Assembly: GCF_005116505.1 (NCBI RefSeq)
Contig: NZ_SWBR01000001.1
Span: 1,116,001 to 1,180,000 of the forward strand
Direction of reading: 5' to 3'
DNA from: Pedobacter polaris
GTDB lineage: Bacteria > Bacteroidota > Bacteroidia > Sphingobacteriales > Sphingobacteriaceae
Length of the DNA stretch: 64,000 nt
The notes beneath the pieces are model-generated. The model made no database searches and was not told where the DNA came from. It saw only the letters and a list, made by a program, of their open reading frames with translations. This document shows, in pieces, positions 25,755 to 35,177 of this stretch. Each line of letters begins with the position of its first letter. Position 1 is the first letter of the stretch. The position numbers and the translations under genes are program-made.

Positions 25755-27218
25755 ATGGAACTTTTAATACTCATATTTTTACCGCTAGCAGGAGCAATTG
25801 TCACCTCTTTTATAAAAGGTGGGGCTGCTAAAATAAGTGCTTTAGGATTTGCACTTTTATCGCTTTGCGTTACGATTGGATTATTGGCGCAATTTACTCC
25901 AGATGCAACTACACAGTTTGCTGTAAATTATCCTTGGATACAACAATTAGGCATTAATTTCCATGCAGGTATTGATGGAATTAGTATGATTACGGTAATT
26001 TTAACCAATGTGTTGGTGCCGTTAATTATACTGTCAACTTTTAAACATGAATATAAAAATGCTGGTATTTTTTACGCATTGATTTTATTTATGCAAAGTG
26101 GGTTACTGCTGGTATTTACTGCTTTAGATGGCTTCTTATTTTATATTGGATGGGAAGCAGCTTTAATTCCTATTTATTTCATTTGCGCAATTTGGGGAGG
26201 TAAGGATCGTATTAAAGTAAACATGAAGTTTTTTGTTTACACTATTGCTGGTTCACTTTTCATGCTGTTAGGGATTATCTATTTGTATCTACAGAATCCT
26301 GCGAAAAATTTCGACATCAATGCATTTTATGCTTTAAACTTAGATTCATATCAACAAGGTTGGATATTTTGGGCATTTTTTATTGCATTTGCGATCAAAA
26401 TGCCAATATTTCCTTTCCACACTTGGCAACCAGATACCTATACAGAAGCTCCTGCGCCAGGAACCATGTTATTATCAGGAATTATGTTAAAAATGGGTAT
26501 TTATGGTGTAATCAGATGGTTATTGCCAATCGTACCTCAAGGTGTCAACGATTGGATTTGTGTTGCGATGATCCTTTCAGTTATCGGAATTGTCTATGCG
26601 TCACTTATTGCATTTACACAAAAAGATGCGAAGCGTTTGGTTGCATATTCTTCTATTGGTCACGTTGGACTTATTGCTGCAGGTATTTTCACTTTAAATA
26701 CTCAAGGCATGCAGGGTGTAATGGTGCAGATGTTAAGTCATGGAATTAATGTAGTTGGTTTATTCTTCGTGTTAGATATCATATCATCTCGTTTAAAAAC
26801 CAATAAGATTGATGAATTAGGTGGTTTAGCTAAGGTAGCCCCACAATTGGCAATCGTTTTCTTAATTATAGTTTTGGGAACCGTAGCCTTACCAGGAACA
26901 AATGGTTTCATAGGCGAATTTCTATTGTTATATAGTGTTTACGATTATAATGCATGGCTTGGTGCAATTGCAGGGCTTACCATTATCTTCGGAGCAGTTT
27001 ATATGCTAAGAATGTATCAAAAAGTGATGTTGGGTACAACTAATGATTTAACAATAACTTTTACAGATATAAAAGGAACAGAAAAAGTGGTATTGTATAC
27101 CATTTGCGTATTGATAGTAGCTATGGGAGTTTATCCTAAGCCAATTTTGAATTTATCAGAAGCTTCAGTACAACATTTATTAGAACAAGTAAATCAAAAA
27201 TTAACAGGGGTAAACTAG
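25755..27218 (+). CDS. nuoM: NADH-quinone oxidoreductase subunit M
   Basis: A 487-residue antiporter-like membrane subunit. FYIGWEAALIPIYFICAIWGG holds the key Glu, and FAIKMPIFPFHTWQPDTYTEAPAPGTMLLSGI holds the Lys and proton-path motifs. YSSIGHVGLIAAG is the next conserved block. It ends 2 nt before nuoN. Confidence 0.98.
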   Translation: MELLILIFLPLAGAIVTSFIKGGAAKISALGFALLSLCVTIGLLAQFTPDATTQFAVNYPWIQQLGINFHAGIDGISMITVILTNVLVPLIILSTFKHEYKNAGIFYALILFMQSGLLLVFTALDGFLFYIGWEAALIPIYFICAIWGGKDRIKVNMKFFVYTIAGSLFMLLGIIYLYLQNPAKNFDINAFYALNLDSYQQGWIFWAFFIAFAIKMPIFPFHTWQPDTYTEAPAPGTMLLSGIMLKMGIYGVIRWLLPIVPQGVNDWICVAMILSVIGIVYASLIAFTQKDAKRLVAYSSIGHVGLIAAGIFTLNTQGMQGVMVQMLSHGINVVGLFFVLDIISSRLKTNKIDELGGLAKVAPQLAIVFLIIVLGTVALPGTNGFIGEFLLLYSVYDYNAWLGAIAGLTIIFGAVYMLRMYQKVMLGTTNDLTITFTDIKGTEKVVLYTICVLIVAMGVYPKPILNLSEASVQHLLEQVNQKLTGVN

Positions 27219-27220
27219 AC

Positions 27221-28594
27221 ATGAACATTATTATAACCATTGCCGTTACGGCTTTAGTAGTACTTTATGCAGGTTTGTTTAAGGCCAAAAAAGCCTTGCT
27301 TCCCTTAACTTTAATAGGTTTGCTGGTTGCTTTGGGTTTTGCGGTTTGTTCATGGAATAACCCTACAACCTATTATAGCATGATGCGCATGGACAATTTC
27401 GCATTGGCTTTTTCTGCAATATCAATTATTGGTACTTTTTTTATATTTCTATTAACCAAAAACTACTTTGCCGAGGGTAGCGATAACGTAGCTGAATATT
27501 TTACGCTGATACTTTTCGCCTTGTGCGGGATTACTATTATGGTTTCTTACCAAAATATGTCGATGCTGTTTATTGGGTTAGAAATTATGTCGGTGAGTTT
27601 ATATATTCTTGCGGGCATTCGTAAATTAAATTTTGCTTCAAATGAAGCCTCTTTAAAGTATTTTTTAATGGGTGCTTTTTCTACTGGATTTTTACTTTTT
27701 GGTATTGCTTTGATTTATGGGGCTACTGGATCGTTTGATATTGCAGTTATACAACAATACTTAATTGATAATGTTAAATCTGTTTCACCACTATTTTACC
27801 CAGGGGTTATTTTGGTAATGATTGGTTTATGCTTTAAAGTTGGTGCTGCACCCTTCCATTTCTGGACTCCAGATGTATATGAAGGTTCGCCGTCCTTAAT
27901 TACAGCATTTATGTCTACAGTAGTTAAAACTGCTGGTTTTGCAGCCTTTTTAAGACTATTTGCTGGAGCATTTGAACCGCTACATGATTTTTGGACACCA
28001 GCATTAATGGTAATCGTTATCATCACCTTGTGTGTGGGTAATATTACTGCACTTTATCAGAAAAACTTTAAAAGAATGCTTGCCTATTCAAGTATTTCTC
28101 ATGCCGGATATTTATTGTTCTCGTTAGTTGTATTAACTACTAATTCTGCCAGTAATGTTCTAGTTTATGCAGCAGCTTATACTTTTGCTAGCATTATCGC
28201 TTTTGCAGTGTTGATTTTAGTTAAACAGAAAACGGGCAGCGATAGCATAGATAGTTTTAATGGTTTAGGTAAAAGAAATCCATTAGCTGCTTTTACATTA
28301 ACTATTGCTATGCTTTCTTTAGCAGGTATTCCATTAACTGCAGGTTTTATAGGTAAATATGTGATGTTTTTAAATGTAATGGAAACTTATCAAACTGCCT
28401 TGGTGGTTATTGCAATTTTAAATGCATTGGTAGGCTTCTACTATTATTTTAAAGTAATTATTGCAATGTGGTTTAAAGAAGGTAGTGAAGTAGAGTTAGA
28501 AGTGCCATTGCAGTATAAAATAGTATTAGTTTTTTCTGTAATAGTTACTTTTTTTCTAGGGGTTTATCCTGATCTCATTTTAAATTTGATATAA
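27221..28594 (+). CDS. nuoN: NADH-quinone oxidoreductase subunit N
   Basis: The third antiporter-like subunit, 457 residues, last of the 14-gene operon. FIGLEIMSVSLYILAGIRK has the conserved Glu; KVGAAPFHFWTPDVYEGSPSLITAFMSTVVK and YSSISHAGYLLFSL are core motifs. No clear terminator follows; the downstream DedA gene starts 46 nt later and may be partly co-transcribed. Confidence 0.97.
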   Translation: MNIIITIAVTALVVLYAGLFKAKKALLPLTLIGLLVALGFAVCSWNNPTTYYSMMRMDNFALAFSAISIIGTFFIFLLTKNYFAEGSDNVAEYFTLILFALCGITIMVSYQNMSMLFIGLEIMSVSLYILAGIRKLNFASNEASLKYFLMGAFSTGFLLFGIALIYGATGSFDIAVIQQYLIDNVKSVSPLFYPGVILVMIGLCFKVGAAPFHFWTPDVYEGSPSLITAFMSTVVKTAGFAAFLRLFAGAFEPLHDFWTPALMVIVIITLCVGNITALYQKNFKRMLAYSSISHAGYLLFSLVVLTTNSASNVLVYAAAYTFASIIAFAVLILVKQKTGSDSIDSFNGLGKRNPLAAFTLTIAMLSLAGIPLTAGFIGKYVMFLNVMETYQTALVVIAILNALVGFYYYFKVIIAMWFKEGSEVELEVPLQYKIVLVFSVIVTFFLGVYPDLILNLI

Positions 28595-28640
28595 ACTAAC
28601 GATATAGATTATTATTTGTAGTTTTACGAATAATTGAACT

Positions 28641-29315
28641 ATGCAAGAATTCTGGAATTCATTACAGCATTTTATTGACCCTGAAAAATTACTTAAAGAG
28701 GGTGGTTTCTATGTTGTATTGTTTGTGATTTTTGCTGAAACTGGCTTATTCTTCGGTTTCTTTTTACCAGGTGATTATCTCTTATTTTTAGCAGGCATGT
28801 TTGTCGCCACTGGCAGGTTAGATGTTAACATTTACGTGCTTGTTTTGGGTTTATGCGTTGCTGCTATCTTAGGGAATTTTACAGGTTATTGGTTCGGAAG
28901 AAAGACGGGGCCATTATTATATAAAAGAAAGGATAGTATTTTTTTTAAGAAAAAATACCTTTTAGCTGCAGAACGATACTATAGAAAGCAAGGTGCCTTT
29001 GCCTTAATAATGGGAAGGTTTGTGCCAATTGTAAGAACATTTGCCCCTATTTTTGCTGGGGTTGTTAAGTTAGACGTTAAAAAGTTTGCATTTTATAATA
29101 TTGTTGGCGCAATATTATGGATAGCATCATTAACTTTGTTAGGTTATTTTTTGGGAAGAAGTTTTGCCCAACAAATTGAAGAATATTTGGTTTATATTAT
29201 AATAGGTTTCATTGTAATTACCACAATACCACTAATTGTCACGTTTGTGAAGAAGCGGGTAACTAAAGGTGGTGATGAAGATGATCCAGAGATTGAAGAA
29301 GAAAAAAATGAGTAA
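28641..29315 (+). CDS. DedA family membrane protein
   Basis: A 224-residue polytopic inner-membrane protein of the DedA/SNARE-associated family. Members are linked to undecaprenyl-phosphate or phospholipid recycling across the membrane. FAETGLFFGFFLPGDYLLFLAG (with conserved E and D) and GRFVPIVRTFAPIFAGV (with conserved Arg) are both present. The C-terminal 25 residues are very acidic and overlap the start of the pyrophosphatase gene by 8 nt. Whether it transports C55-P here is unknown. Confidence 0.92.
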   Translation: MQEFWNSLQHFIDPEKLLKEGGFYVVLFVIFAETGLFFGFFLPGDYLLFLAGMFVATGRLDVNIYVLVLGLCVAAILGNFTGYWFGRKTGPLLYKRKDSIFFKKKYLLAAERYYRKQGAFALIMGRFVPIVRTFAPIFAGVVKLDVKKFAFYNIVGAILWIASLTLLGYFLGRSFAQQIEEYLVYIIIGFIVITTIPLIVTFVKKRVTKGGDEDDPEIEEEKNE

Positions 29316-29853
29316 AGACGATCATCACCCGTGGCATAGCGTATCTCCTGGAGAGAATCTACCAGCTGTAGTAAATGCAATAATTGAAATTCCTAAGGGA
29401 TCAAAGGCGAAGTACGAAATCGACAAAGAATCTAATTTGATTAAATTAGATAGGGTGTTGTTTTCGTCTGTAATGTATCCTGCAAATTATGGATTTATCC
29501 CTCAAACGTATTGCGACGACAATGACCCACTAGATATTTTAGTGTTATGTTCTGTGGATGTTTATCCAATGACTATTATTGAAGCAAAGGTTATTGGGGT
29601 AATGCATATGGTAGATAATGGCGAGCAAGATGATAAAATTATAGCGGTAGCCAAAAACGATATGTCGGTAAATTACATTAACGACTTACACGAATTACCA
29701 CCACATACCATGAAAGAAATTGTTAAATTCTTTCAAGATTATAAAGCTTTAGAAGAAAAGAAAGTAACGATTGAACATTTACTTGGTGTGCGTTATGCTC
29801 ATAAAGTAATACAAGAAAGCATAGCGCTTTACGATAAGAAATTTAGGGTTTAA
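29308..29853 (+). CDS. ppa: Inorganic pyrophosphatase (family I)
   Basis: Hydrolyses pyrophosphate in the cytoplasm, pulling biosynthetic reactions forward. The signature DDNDPLDILVL, with its metal-binding aspartates, lies near residue 70, preceded by LFSSVMYPANYGFIPQTYC. At 181 residues it has the typical bacterial length. I start at the ATG at 29308 (MSKDDHHPWH); an earlier in-frame ATG would add a Lys-rich stretch that is the shadow of the dedA tail. The 8-nt overlap with dedA suggests coupling. Confidence 0.96.
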   Translation: MSKDDHHPWHSVSPGENLPAVVNAIIEIPKGSKAKYEIDKESNLIKLDRVLFSSVMYPANYGFIPQTYCDDNDPLDILVLCSVDVYPMTIIEAKVIGVMHMVDNGEQDDKIIAVAKNDMSVNYINDLHELPPHTMKEIVKFFQDYKALEEKKVTIEHLLGVRYAHKVIQESIALYDKKFRV

Positions 29854-29855
29854 AT

Positions 29856-31280
29856 ATGATTTACGATTCCATTTGCTCGTTGGTAATTACCTCCTTAACA
29901 GGATATTTACCAACATCAATTTTAGCGGTAGTAATTCCAGTAGATGCAGAAGGCGGTTCTATTGGATGGAAGCTGATTTTGGCATTATTTCTTGTTTTTT
30001 TGAATGGATTTTTTGTAGCAGCAGAATTTGCAATCGTTAAAGTACGTGCTTCTCAAATAGAAATTAAAGCTAAATCTGGAAGCAGAGTTGGTAAGATGGC
30101 TAAAAATATCGTACATAATCTTGATGGATATTTAGCTGCAACGCAATTGGGAATAACATTAGCTTCATTAGGTTTAGGTTGGGTAGGTGAAGATGTAATG
30201 CATACAATTTTTAAAGATCTTTTTACCGGCTTAAATTGGAACCTAAGTGAGACTTTTATTCATTCAACATCCACAATAGTTGCATTCTCTGTAATTACAG
30301 TTATGCACATTGTATTTGGTGAGCTAGCTCCAAAATCATTGGCCATTCAAAGGCCGGTAGCGACAACGTTATTTGTAACTGTACCATTGCAAATTTTCTA
30401 TGTTGTCTTTAGACCTTTTATCTGGACTTTAAATAGCTTAGCAGCTGTAATTCTTAAGCCATTTGGTATTAATACCGCTGGTGGTCATGAATCTTTGCAT
30501 AGCAATGAGGAGTTACAATATTTATTAGATCAAGGTAAAGAAAGTGGGGCATTAGAAGATAATGAGCACGAACTAATCAAAAACGTATTTGATTTTAATG
30601 AACGCGTTGTAAAAAATATAATGGTTCCGCGTACCAAAATTTCAGGCATTGAATTGAATACACCTAAAGGAGAAGTAGTTGATAAAATTATTTCAGAAGG
30701 TTATTCTCGTATGCCGGTTTATGATGAAATAATTGATAAAATAATAGGAATTGTTCATGCTAAGGATGTATTGCCGTTACTGGCAAACCATAAAGAATGG
30801 GCTTTAAGTGATATTATTCGTAAACCTTATTTTGTTCCAGAAACAAAAAAGATTAATGACTTACTAAGTGAATTACAGCAAAAACGTATTCAAATTGCTA
30901 TTGTAATTGATGAATTTGGGGGTACGGCTGGTATGGTTACCTTAGAAGATATTGTTGAAGAAATTGTAGGCGAAATACAAGACGAATATGACGAGGAAAA
31001 GCCAACAGTAGAAAAGATATCAGATACGGAATTTGTAATTAATGCGTATGCTACAGTTTATGATGTAAATGAGCATTTACCACATGATTTGCCAGAAGAT
31101 GAAGACTTTGATACTGTAGGTGGATTAGTTTCTCATGCATTTGGTAAAATTCCTGAAGTAGGCGATAGCGAAGAATGTTATGGATACCTATTTACCATTT
31201 TAAAGAAAACAGAACAGAATATAGAAACCATTAAGCTTGAGTTGGTAATTAGCAAAAGCGATATGGTTGATACGCATTAA
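29856..31280 (+). CDS. CNNM/CBS-domain hemolysin family (CorC/TlyC-like) membrane protein
   Basis: A 474-residue membrane protein with an N-terminal DUF21/CNNM domain (several spans, about residues 35-220; FLNGFFVAAEFAIVKVRASQIE is diagnostic). A CBS-domain pair follows (about 245-375; NIMVPRTKISGI and IQIAIVIDEFGGTAGMVTLEDIVEEIVGEI). The C-terminus is a CorC_HlyC domain (about 390-470). Relatives are involved in Mg2+ or Co2+ efflux and, in Bacteroidota, in gliding (GldE). The first 30 residues form an extra hydrophobic segment unusual for the family. Starts 2 nt after ppa. Confidence 0.92.
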   Translation: MIYDSICSLVITSLTGYLPTSILAVVIPVDAEGGSIGWKLILALFLVFLNGFFVAAEFAIVKVRASQIEIKAKSGSRVGKMAKNIVHNLDGYLAATQLGITLASLGLGWVGEDVMHTIFKDLFTGLNWNLSETFIHSTSTIVAFSVITVMHIVFGELAPKSLAIQRPVATTLFVTVPLQIFYVVFRPFIWTLNSLAAVILKPFGINTAGGHESLHSNEELQYLLDQGKESGALEDNEHELIKNVFDFNERVVKNIMVPRTKISGIELNTPKGEVVDKIISEGYSRMPVYDEIIDKIIGIVHAKDVLPLLANHKEWALSDIIRKPYFVPETKKINDLLSELQQKRIQIAIVIDEFGGTAGMVTLEDIVEEIVGEIQDEYDEEKPTVEKISDTEFVINAYATVYDVNEHLPHDLPEDEDFDTVGGLVSHAFGKIPEVGDSEECYGYLFTILKKTEQNIETIKLELVISKSDMVDTH

Positions 31281-31291
31281 AACCTTCTATA

Positions 31292-31993
31292 ATGCATGTT
31301 TTTTATACACCAGATATTAATTCGGATCAGTATATATTAAACGAGGAAGAAAGCAGACATTGCAGTAAAGTTCTCCGTTTAAATGTTAATGACATCATTC
31401 ACTTAATTGATGGCAAAGGCGGCTTATATCAGGCCCAAATTAATGACGTAAGTAAAAAGCATGTTCATCTTCAAATAATAACTAAGCAATTTGAGTATGG
31501 TAAACGTAATCATCATTTACACATTGCTATTGCGCCAACCAAAAACATAGATCGACTAGAGTGGTTTTTAGAAAAAGCCACTGAAATTGGTATTGATGAA
31601 ATAACACCTATTATTTGTGATCGCTCCGAACGTAAAATTGTAAAGGAAGAAAGACTCGAAAAAGTAATTACATCAGCAGTTAAACAATCATTAACAGCTT
31701 ATCATCCTAAATTAAATGAAGCTGTATCTTATACTGACTTTTTAAAACAAAATTTTTTAGGAGAAAAGCTAATTGCCCATTGCATGGATGGTGAAAAGTC
31801 ATATATCAATCAGCAAGTAGATATACATCAATCTTACTTAATTTTAATTGGCCCGGAAGGAGATTTCTCTCCAATAGAACTTGATCTTGCTTTGCATAAT
31901 GGTTACAAACCAGTAACTTTAGGTAATACGAGGTTAAGGACAGAAACTGCAGCATTAGCGGCTTGTTTTGAAGTTAATTATATCAATAGATGA
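31292..31993 (+). CDS. rsmE: 16S rRNA (uracil-1498-N3) methyltransferase
   Basis: Methylates U1498 of 16S rRNA in the 30S subunit using S-adenosylmethionine. The N-terminal PUA-like domain (EEESRHCSKVLRLNVNDIIHLIDGKG) and the C-terminal SPOUT knot with LIGPEGDFSPIELDLA and TLGNTRLRTETAALAA are complete in 233 residues. Its stop overlaps the next start as ATGA, so it is co-translated with the DUF4159 gene. Confidence 0.96.
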   Translation: MHVFYTPDINSDQYILNEEESRHCSKVLRLNVNDIIHLIDGKGGLYQAQINDVSKKHVHLQIITKQFEYGKRNHHLHIAIAPTKNIDRLEWFLEKATEIGIDEITPIICDRSERKIVKEERLEKVITSAVKQSLTAYHPKLNEAVSYTDFLKQNFLGEKLIAHCMDGEKSYINQQVDIHQSYLILIGPEGDFSPIELDLALHNGYKPVTLGNTRLRTETAALAACFEVNYINR

Positions 31994-32688
31994 GAAATGA
32001 GTTAAAGGTTATGGGTTATAAGTTATGGGTTAGGCGTTTCGCTCTAATCTTTAGTCTTTCATCTTTAGTCTTTCTAACTAGCTTTACAGTTCCCACTTAT
32101 AAAATGGGCAAACTTAAATATAGTGGCGGTGGAGATTGGTATGGAAATAGAACAGCTCTACCAAATCTCATTGATTTTTGTAATAAAAATCTAGCCACAA
32201 ACTTTGCTCCAGATGAAAGTATTGTTGAAGTTGGAAGCGCTGAATTATATAATTACCCATTCATTTATATGACTGGTCATGGTAATATTGTATTCAGTGA
32301 TCAGGAAGCCTCTAATCTGAGGAAATATTTAATTGGCGGTGGATTTCTTCATATAGATGATAACTATGGGCTAGATAAATTCATTCGTCCTCAAATGAAA
32401 AAAGTATTTCCTGAACTTAGTTTCGTAGAGTTGCCTTCCGATCACAAATTATATAATCAAAAATTTAAATTTCCATTGGGTTTGCCGAAAATACATGAAC
32501 ATGATGGGAAAAAACCTCAAGGTTTTGCTTTACTATGGAAGGGAAGAATAATTTGCTATTATACTTTTGAATGCGATTTAGGGAATGGCTGGGAAGACTT
32601 TGGAACATATCCTTCAGACACACAAGAAAGCCGAAGCAAAGCGCTAAAAATGGGCGCTAATTTAGTTCAATATGCCTTAACTCAATAA
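31990..32688 (+). CDS. DUF4159 domain-containing protein
   Basis: A 232-residue exported protein of the DUF4159 family, with the family motifs YSGGGDWYGNRTALPNL, NYPFIYMTGHGNIVFSD and GGGFLHIDDNYG. The last block resembles the glutamine-amidotransferase-like fold, but I see no catalytic triad. A hydrophobic signal segment spans about residues 14-30. The first dozen residues (MRNELKVMGYKLW) are encoded by a copy of an intergenic repeat, so the native start may differ; the frame has no better one. It overlaps rsmE by 4 nt. Function unknown. Confidence 0.82.
   Translation: MRNELKVMGYKLWVRRFALIFSLSSLVFLTSFTVPTYKMGKLKYSGGGDWYGNRTALPNLIDFCNKNLATNFAPDESIVEVGSAELYNYPFIYMTGHGNIVFSDQEASNLRKYLIGGGFLHIDDNYGLDKFIRPQMKKVFPELSFVELPSDHKLYNQKFKFPLGLPKIHEHDGKKPQGFALLWKGRIICYYTFECDLGNGWEDFGTYPSDTQESRSKALKMGANLVQYALTQ
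31998..32073 (+). repeat. Intergenic-type repeat read into the start of the DUF4159 gene
   Basis: GGTTATGGGTTATAAGTTAT-type and CTTTAGTCTTTC-type direct repeats lie within the first codons. The first motif recurs in variant form at 36871-36937. This is repeat DNA inside a coding sequence. Confidence 0.55.
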
Positions 32689-32689
32689 T

Positions 32690-33187
32690 ATGTATCAAGT
32701 AAAAGTAAACGATAAATACAATTTTGATATTTCTGCAGATAAACAATTATATGTTAATGGCGAATTGGTTGAACTTGACAGAGTTGTTTTAAATGCAAAC
32801 AGTTCTAGTATCTTATTCAAGAATAAATCTTATAATATAGAGGTAGTTGAATTGAATGCTACAGATAAAACAGCTATAATTAAAGTTAATGGAAACATTT
32901 ATACGCTTAATATCAAGGATCAATTTGACCAGTTGCTTAAACAACTCGGTATGGATAATTTGGCAGTAAATAAGATATTGCAAATAAAAGCTCCAATGCC
33001 TGGCTTGGTACTAAGTATTCTAATAAATGAAGGAGACGAAGTAAAAAAAGGTGATAATTTATTAGTGCTAGAAGCGATGAAAATGGAGAATATGATTAAA
33101 TCGCCAACTGATGGGATTATTAAAAAGATTGCGGTTAAGCAAGGCAATAAAGTAGAAAAGAACGAAATGCTAATTACTTTTAGCTAA
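32690..33187 (+). CDS. Biotin carboxyl carrier (biotinyl-lipoyl) protein
   Basis: A 165-residue protein ending in a biotinyl domain (about residues 95-165). The biotinylated Lys sits in the canonical EAMKME, preceded by KAPMPGLVLSILINEGDEV. The N-terminal 90 residues are a beta-rich extension with no known motif. Such carriers serve acyl-CoA or oxaloacetate-type carboxylases. No carboxylase or carboxyltransferase subunit is near, so its partner is encoded elsewhere. It ends at a strong terminator. Confidence 0.88.
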   Translation: MYQVKVNDKYNFDISADKQLYVNGELVELDRVVLNANSSSILFKNKSYNIEVVELNATDKTAIIKVNGNIYTLNIKDQFDQLLKQLGMDNLAVNKILQIKAPMPGLVLSILINEGDEVKKGDNLLVLEAMKMENMIKSPTDGIIKKIAVKQGNKVEKNEMLITFS

Positions 33188-33225
33188 AACAAAAGGGGAT
33201 GCAATTTGCATCCCCTTTTGTTTTT
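33187..33225. terminator. Strong bidirectional terminator between the biotin carrier gene and gldJ
   Basis: A near-perfect palindrome: CAAAAGGGGATGCAA on one arm and TTGCATCCCCTTTTG on the other, minimal loop, with A and T runs outside. It serves both converging genes. Confidence 0.9.
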
Positions 33226-33238
33226 AAGTATTAAAGCC

Positions 33239-34825
33239 TTATGGTTTTTTGCTGAATTGAGGTTTGCCAGCGCTTCTAATTTCTGAAGACCCTAGCATTG
33301 TCATTGCACATCTAAAGCCAATATCTGCAGTAGATTCATCTTCTTGTAAATGTCTCCTAGTTGCAGGATTTAACCACTGTGCTTGATCATCCCATGAACC
33401 ACCTTTATAAACCCTAGACTTATTGTTTACTAAAGTAGTAATACCATATAAATTGCTTTGTTCATCACGGTAATCGCGTTGATCTGGGTTGAATGGCGTA
33501 GTACTTTTACCTGAGGTTTGATTAGCTTGTAATTCTGCCCAAGTTTGTTTTACTGCTGAATTAGCTTTAACCATTTCTGGTTTGCCATATTTATCTTTTT
33601 TAAGCTGGCCAGTAGCTGGATCTCTATCTTTATTCTGGTATTGATTTCCTCTAAATGGATTTAATGCATCTGCTTGCTCATAGGTGGCAACACGGTAGGT
33701 ATCGCCAGTCCATTCATTTACATTGCCAGCCATGTTATACAGCCCAAAATCATTGGGTGGGTAAGCCATTACGTCTTGCGTAAATGCAGCCTTATCGTTT
33801 AATGAACCACCAACACCCATATAATCTCCTTTAGCTCTTTTAAAATTCGCTAAAATTAATCCTCTAGTACTTTTCTTGGCAGAAGTTATGCCTAAGCCAT
33901 TCCAAGGATAGATTTTTTTCTCGTTAACATTTTCATATTGTGTATTGCCAATAAGTGCAAGTGCTGCATATTCCCATTCTGCTTCTGTAGGCAATCTAAA
34001 AGGTTGTAAAATTACACCATCTTCTAAACGCACATTTCTCGTAGGCCCAGTATTTCCTGCCCCGGTTGTTGCTCCTGCGGCTCCCGTCGCGGCAGGATTA
34101 AGATCTTTCATTGCATTAGATCCTTTGTCATCTATTTGTCCATTTAAATAGATTTCAGTATTAAATGGTTGAGTAGGTTTGCTGATAGGGGTTGCTGGAG
34201 CATTGTTTCCACTTGCTACGCCATTAATAACGGCAAAGCTATTCATATAACCTTTATCCCTTAAAACCTTTTGATTCACCATGTCAGTTCTCCAAGCACA
34301 GTATCTTTCGGCTTGTAATGCTGTAACACCTACAACAGGGTAATCTTTATAAGCTGGGTGCCTAAGGTAATTGTTTACAAAAGGTTCATTAAAAGATAGC
34401 GGCCTTCTCCAAACTAATGTGTCTGGCAATTCTTCATAATAATATTGTGCATCAGTTGGATAGTTTCGTTTAATCCAATTTAAATATTCTAACCAATTGG
34501 TATTTGAAACTTCAGTTTCATCCATATAAAAGGAGCTTACTGTAATTTCTCTTTTATAATTGAGGTTGCTCATATCCTGACCGGGAATATCAATTGCACT
34601 ACCTCCCATTATAAATTGGCCACCTTCAATTTCTATTAAACCATAAGCATTTGTTTCATGCCCACGTTTATACTTGCTTGCAACTTCAAAACCACCATTT
34701 GCTCTATCATTGTAAGCGTATCCAGTTTTACTGGATATGTTGGTGCTGTTTTTCTTCGATTTACATGAGGTGAAAACAGATATAGAGATTAGAAATACAA
34801 ATGAATATAGGTATGTTTTTTTCAT
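33239..34825 (-). CDS. gldJ: Gliding motility / type IX secretion lipoprotein GldJ
   Basis: A 528-residue outer-membrane-associated lipoprotein (signal MKKTYLYSFVFLISISVFTSC) with a formylglycine-generating-enzyme-like (SUMF1) fold: LIEIEGGQFIMGGSAID, RLPTEAEWEYAAL, GNVNEWTGD and GGSWDDQAQ ... GFRCAM. GldJ and GldK are paralogues. I favour GldJ because of the TGYAYNDRANGGFEV start, the length and the porV neighbour, the arrangement I recall from Flavobacterium johnsoniae. GldJ stabilises other Gld proteins and supports type IX secretion. An upstream in-frame extension to 34885 is ignored. A Gly/Ala-rich insert (about residues 248-260) is variable. porU is not here. Confidence 0.85.
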   Translation of the reverse strand: MKKTYLYSFVFLISISVFTSCKSKKNSTNISSKTGYAYNDRANGGFEVASKYKRGHETNAYGLIEIEGGQFIMGGSAIDIPGQDMSNLNYKREITVSSFYMDETEVSNTNWLEYLNWIKRNYPTDAQYYYEELPDTLVWRRPLSFNEPFVNNYLRHPAYKDYPVVGVTALQAERYCAWRTDMVNQKVLRDKGYMNSFAVINGVASGNNAPATPISKPTQPFNTEIYLNGQIDDKGSNAMKDLNPAATGAAGATTGAGNTGPTRNVRLEDGVILQPFRLPTEAEWEYAALALIGNTQYENVNEKKIYPWNGLGITSAKKSTRGLILANFKRAKGDYMGVGGSLNDKAAFTQDVMAYPPNDFGLYNMAGNVNEWTGDTYRVATYEQADALNPFRGNQYQNKDRDPATGQLKKDKYGKPEMVKANSAVKQTWAELQANQTSGKSTTPFNPDQRDYRDEQSNLYGITTLVNNKSRVYKGGSWDDQAQWLNPATRRHLQEDESTADIGFRCAMTMLGSSEIRSAGKPQFSKKP

Positions 34826-35177
34826 AAATGGTGCCTTTGTAACACTTGACTGATAAAAATACGCAAAAAAAGGACTTTCCGCCAAAAAATATTTTTTTTA
34901 ATCTGATATTTTTTACTCGGGGTTTTGGAGTTCGATTTTTGCTCTTGTATAGGCAATAGTTTGAAACGCAATAACTTATGATTTATTGTGTAGTAAATGT
35001 TGTGCTGAAACTAGTAATCCTTTAGAATTTATTAGATAAAAGGTGTTTTAAAAGACAATTTTTGGTTAAAATTCGTTTAGAATAAATGAGTTTAATAGAT
35101 TGATAACTGAATTTCATTTTCTTTGAAAATAACGGACACTATATTAACTTGCAAGCATTATTCTGTATATTTAACTA
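34826..35177. other. Divergent intergenic region between gldJ and porV
   Basis: 352 nt without a gene. It must hold the gldJ and porV promoters. The closest -7 matches are imperfect: TATATTTA (35166-35173) for porV, and none clear for gldJ. No repeat or RNA gene was seen. Confidence 0.5.

Noticed and set aside
26360..26749. 129-codon reading frame within nuoM
   Set aside because: Out-of-frame shadow; Cys/Arg-rich, no domain, and nuoM is intact in the other frame.
33239..34825. GldK rather than GldJ
   Set aside because: No gldLMN neighbours; N-terminus and porV context fit GldJ better, though the two are paralogues.
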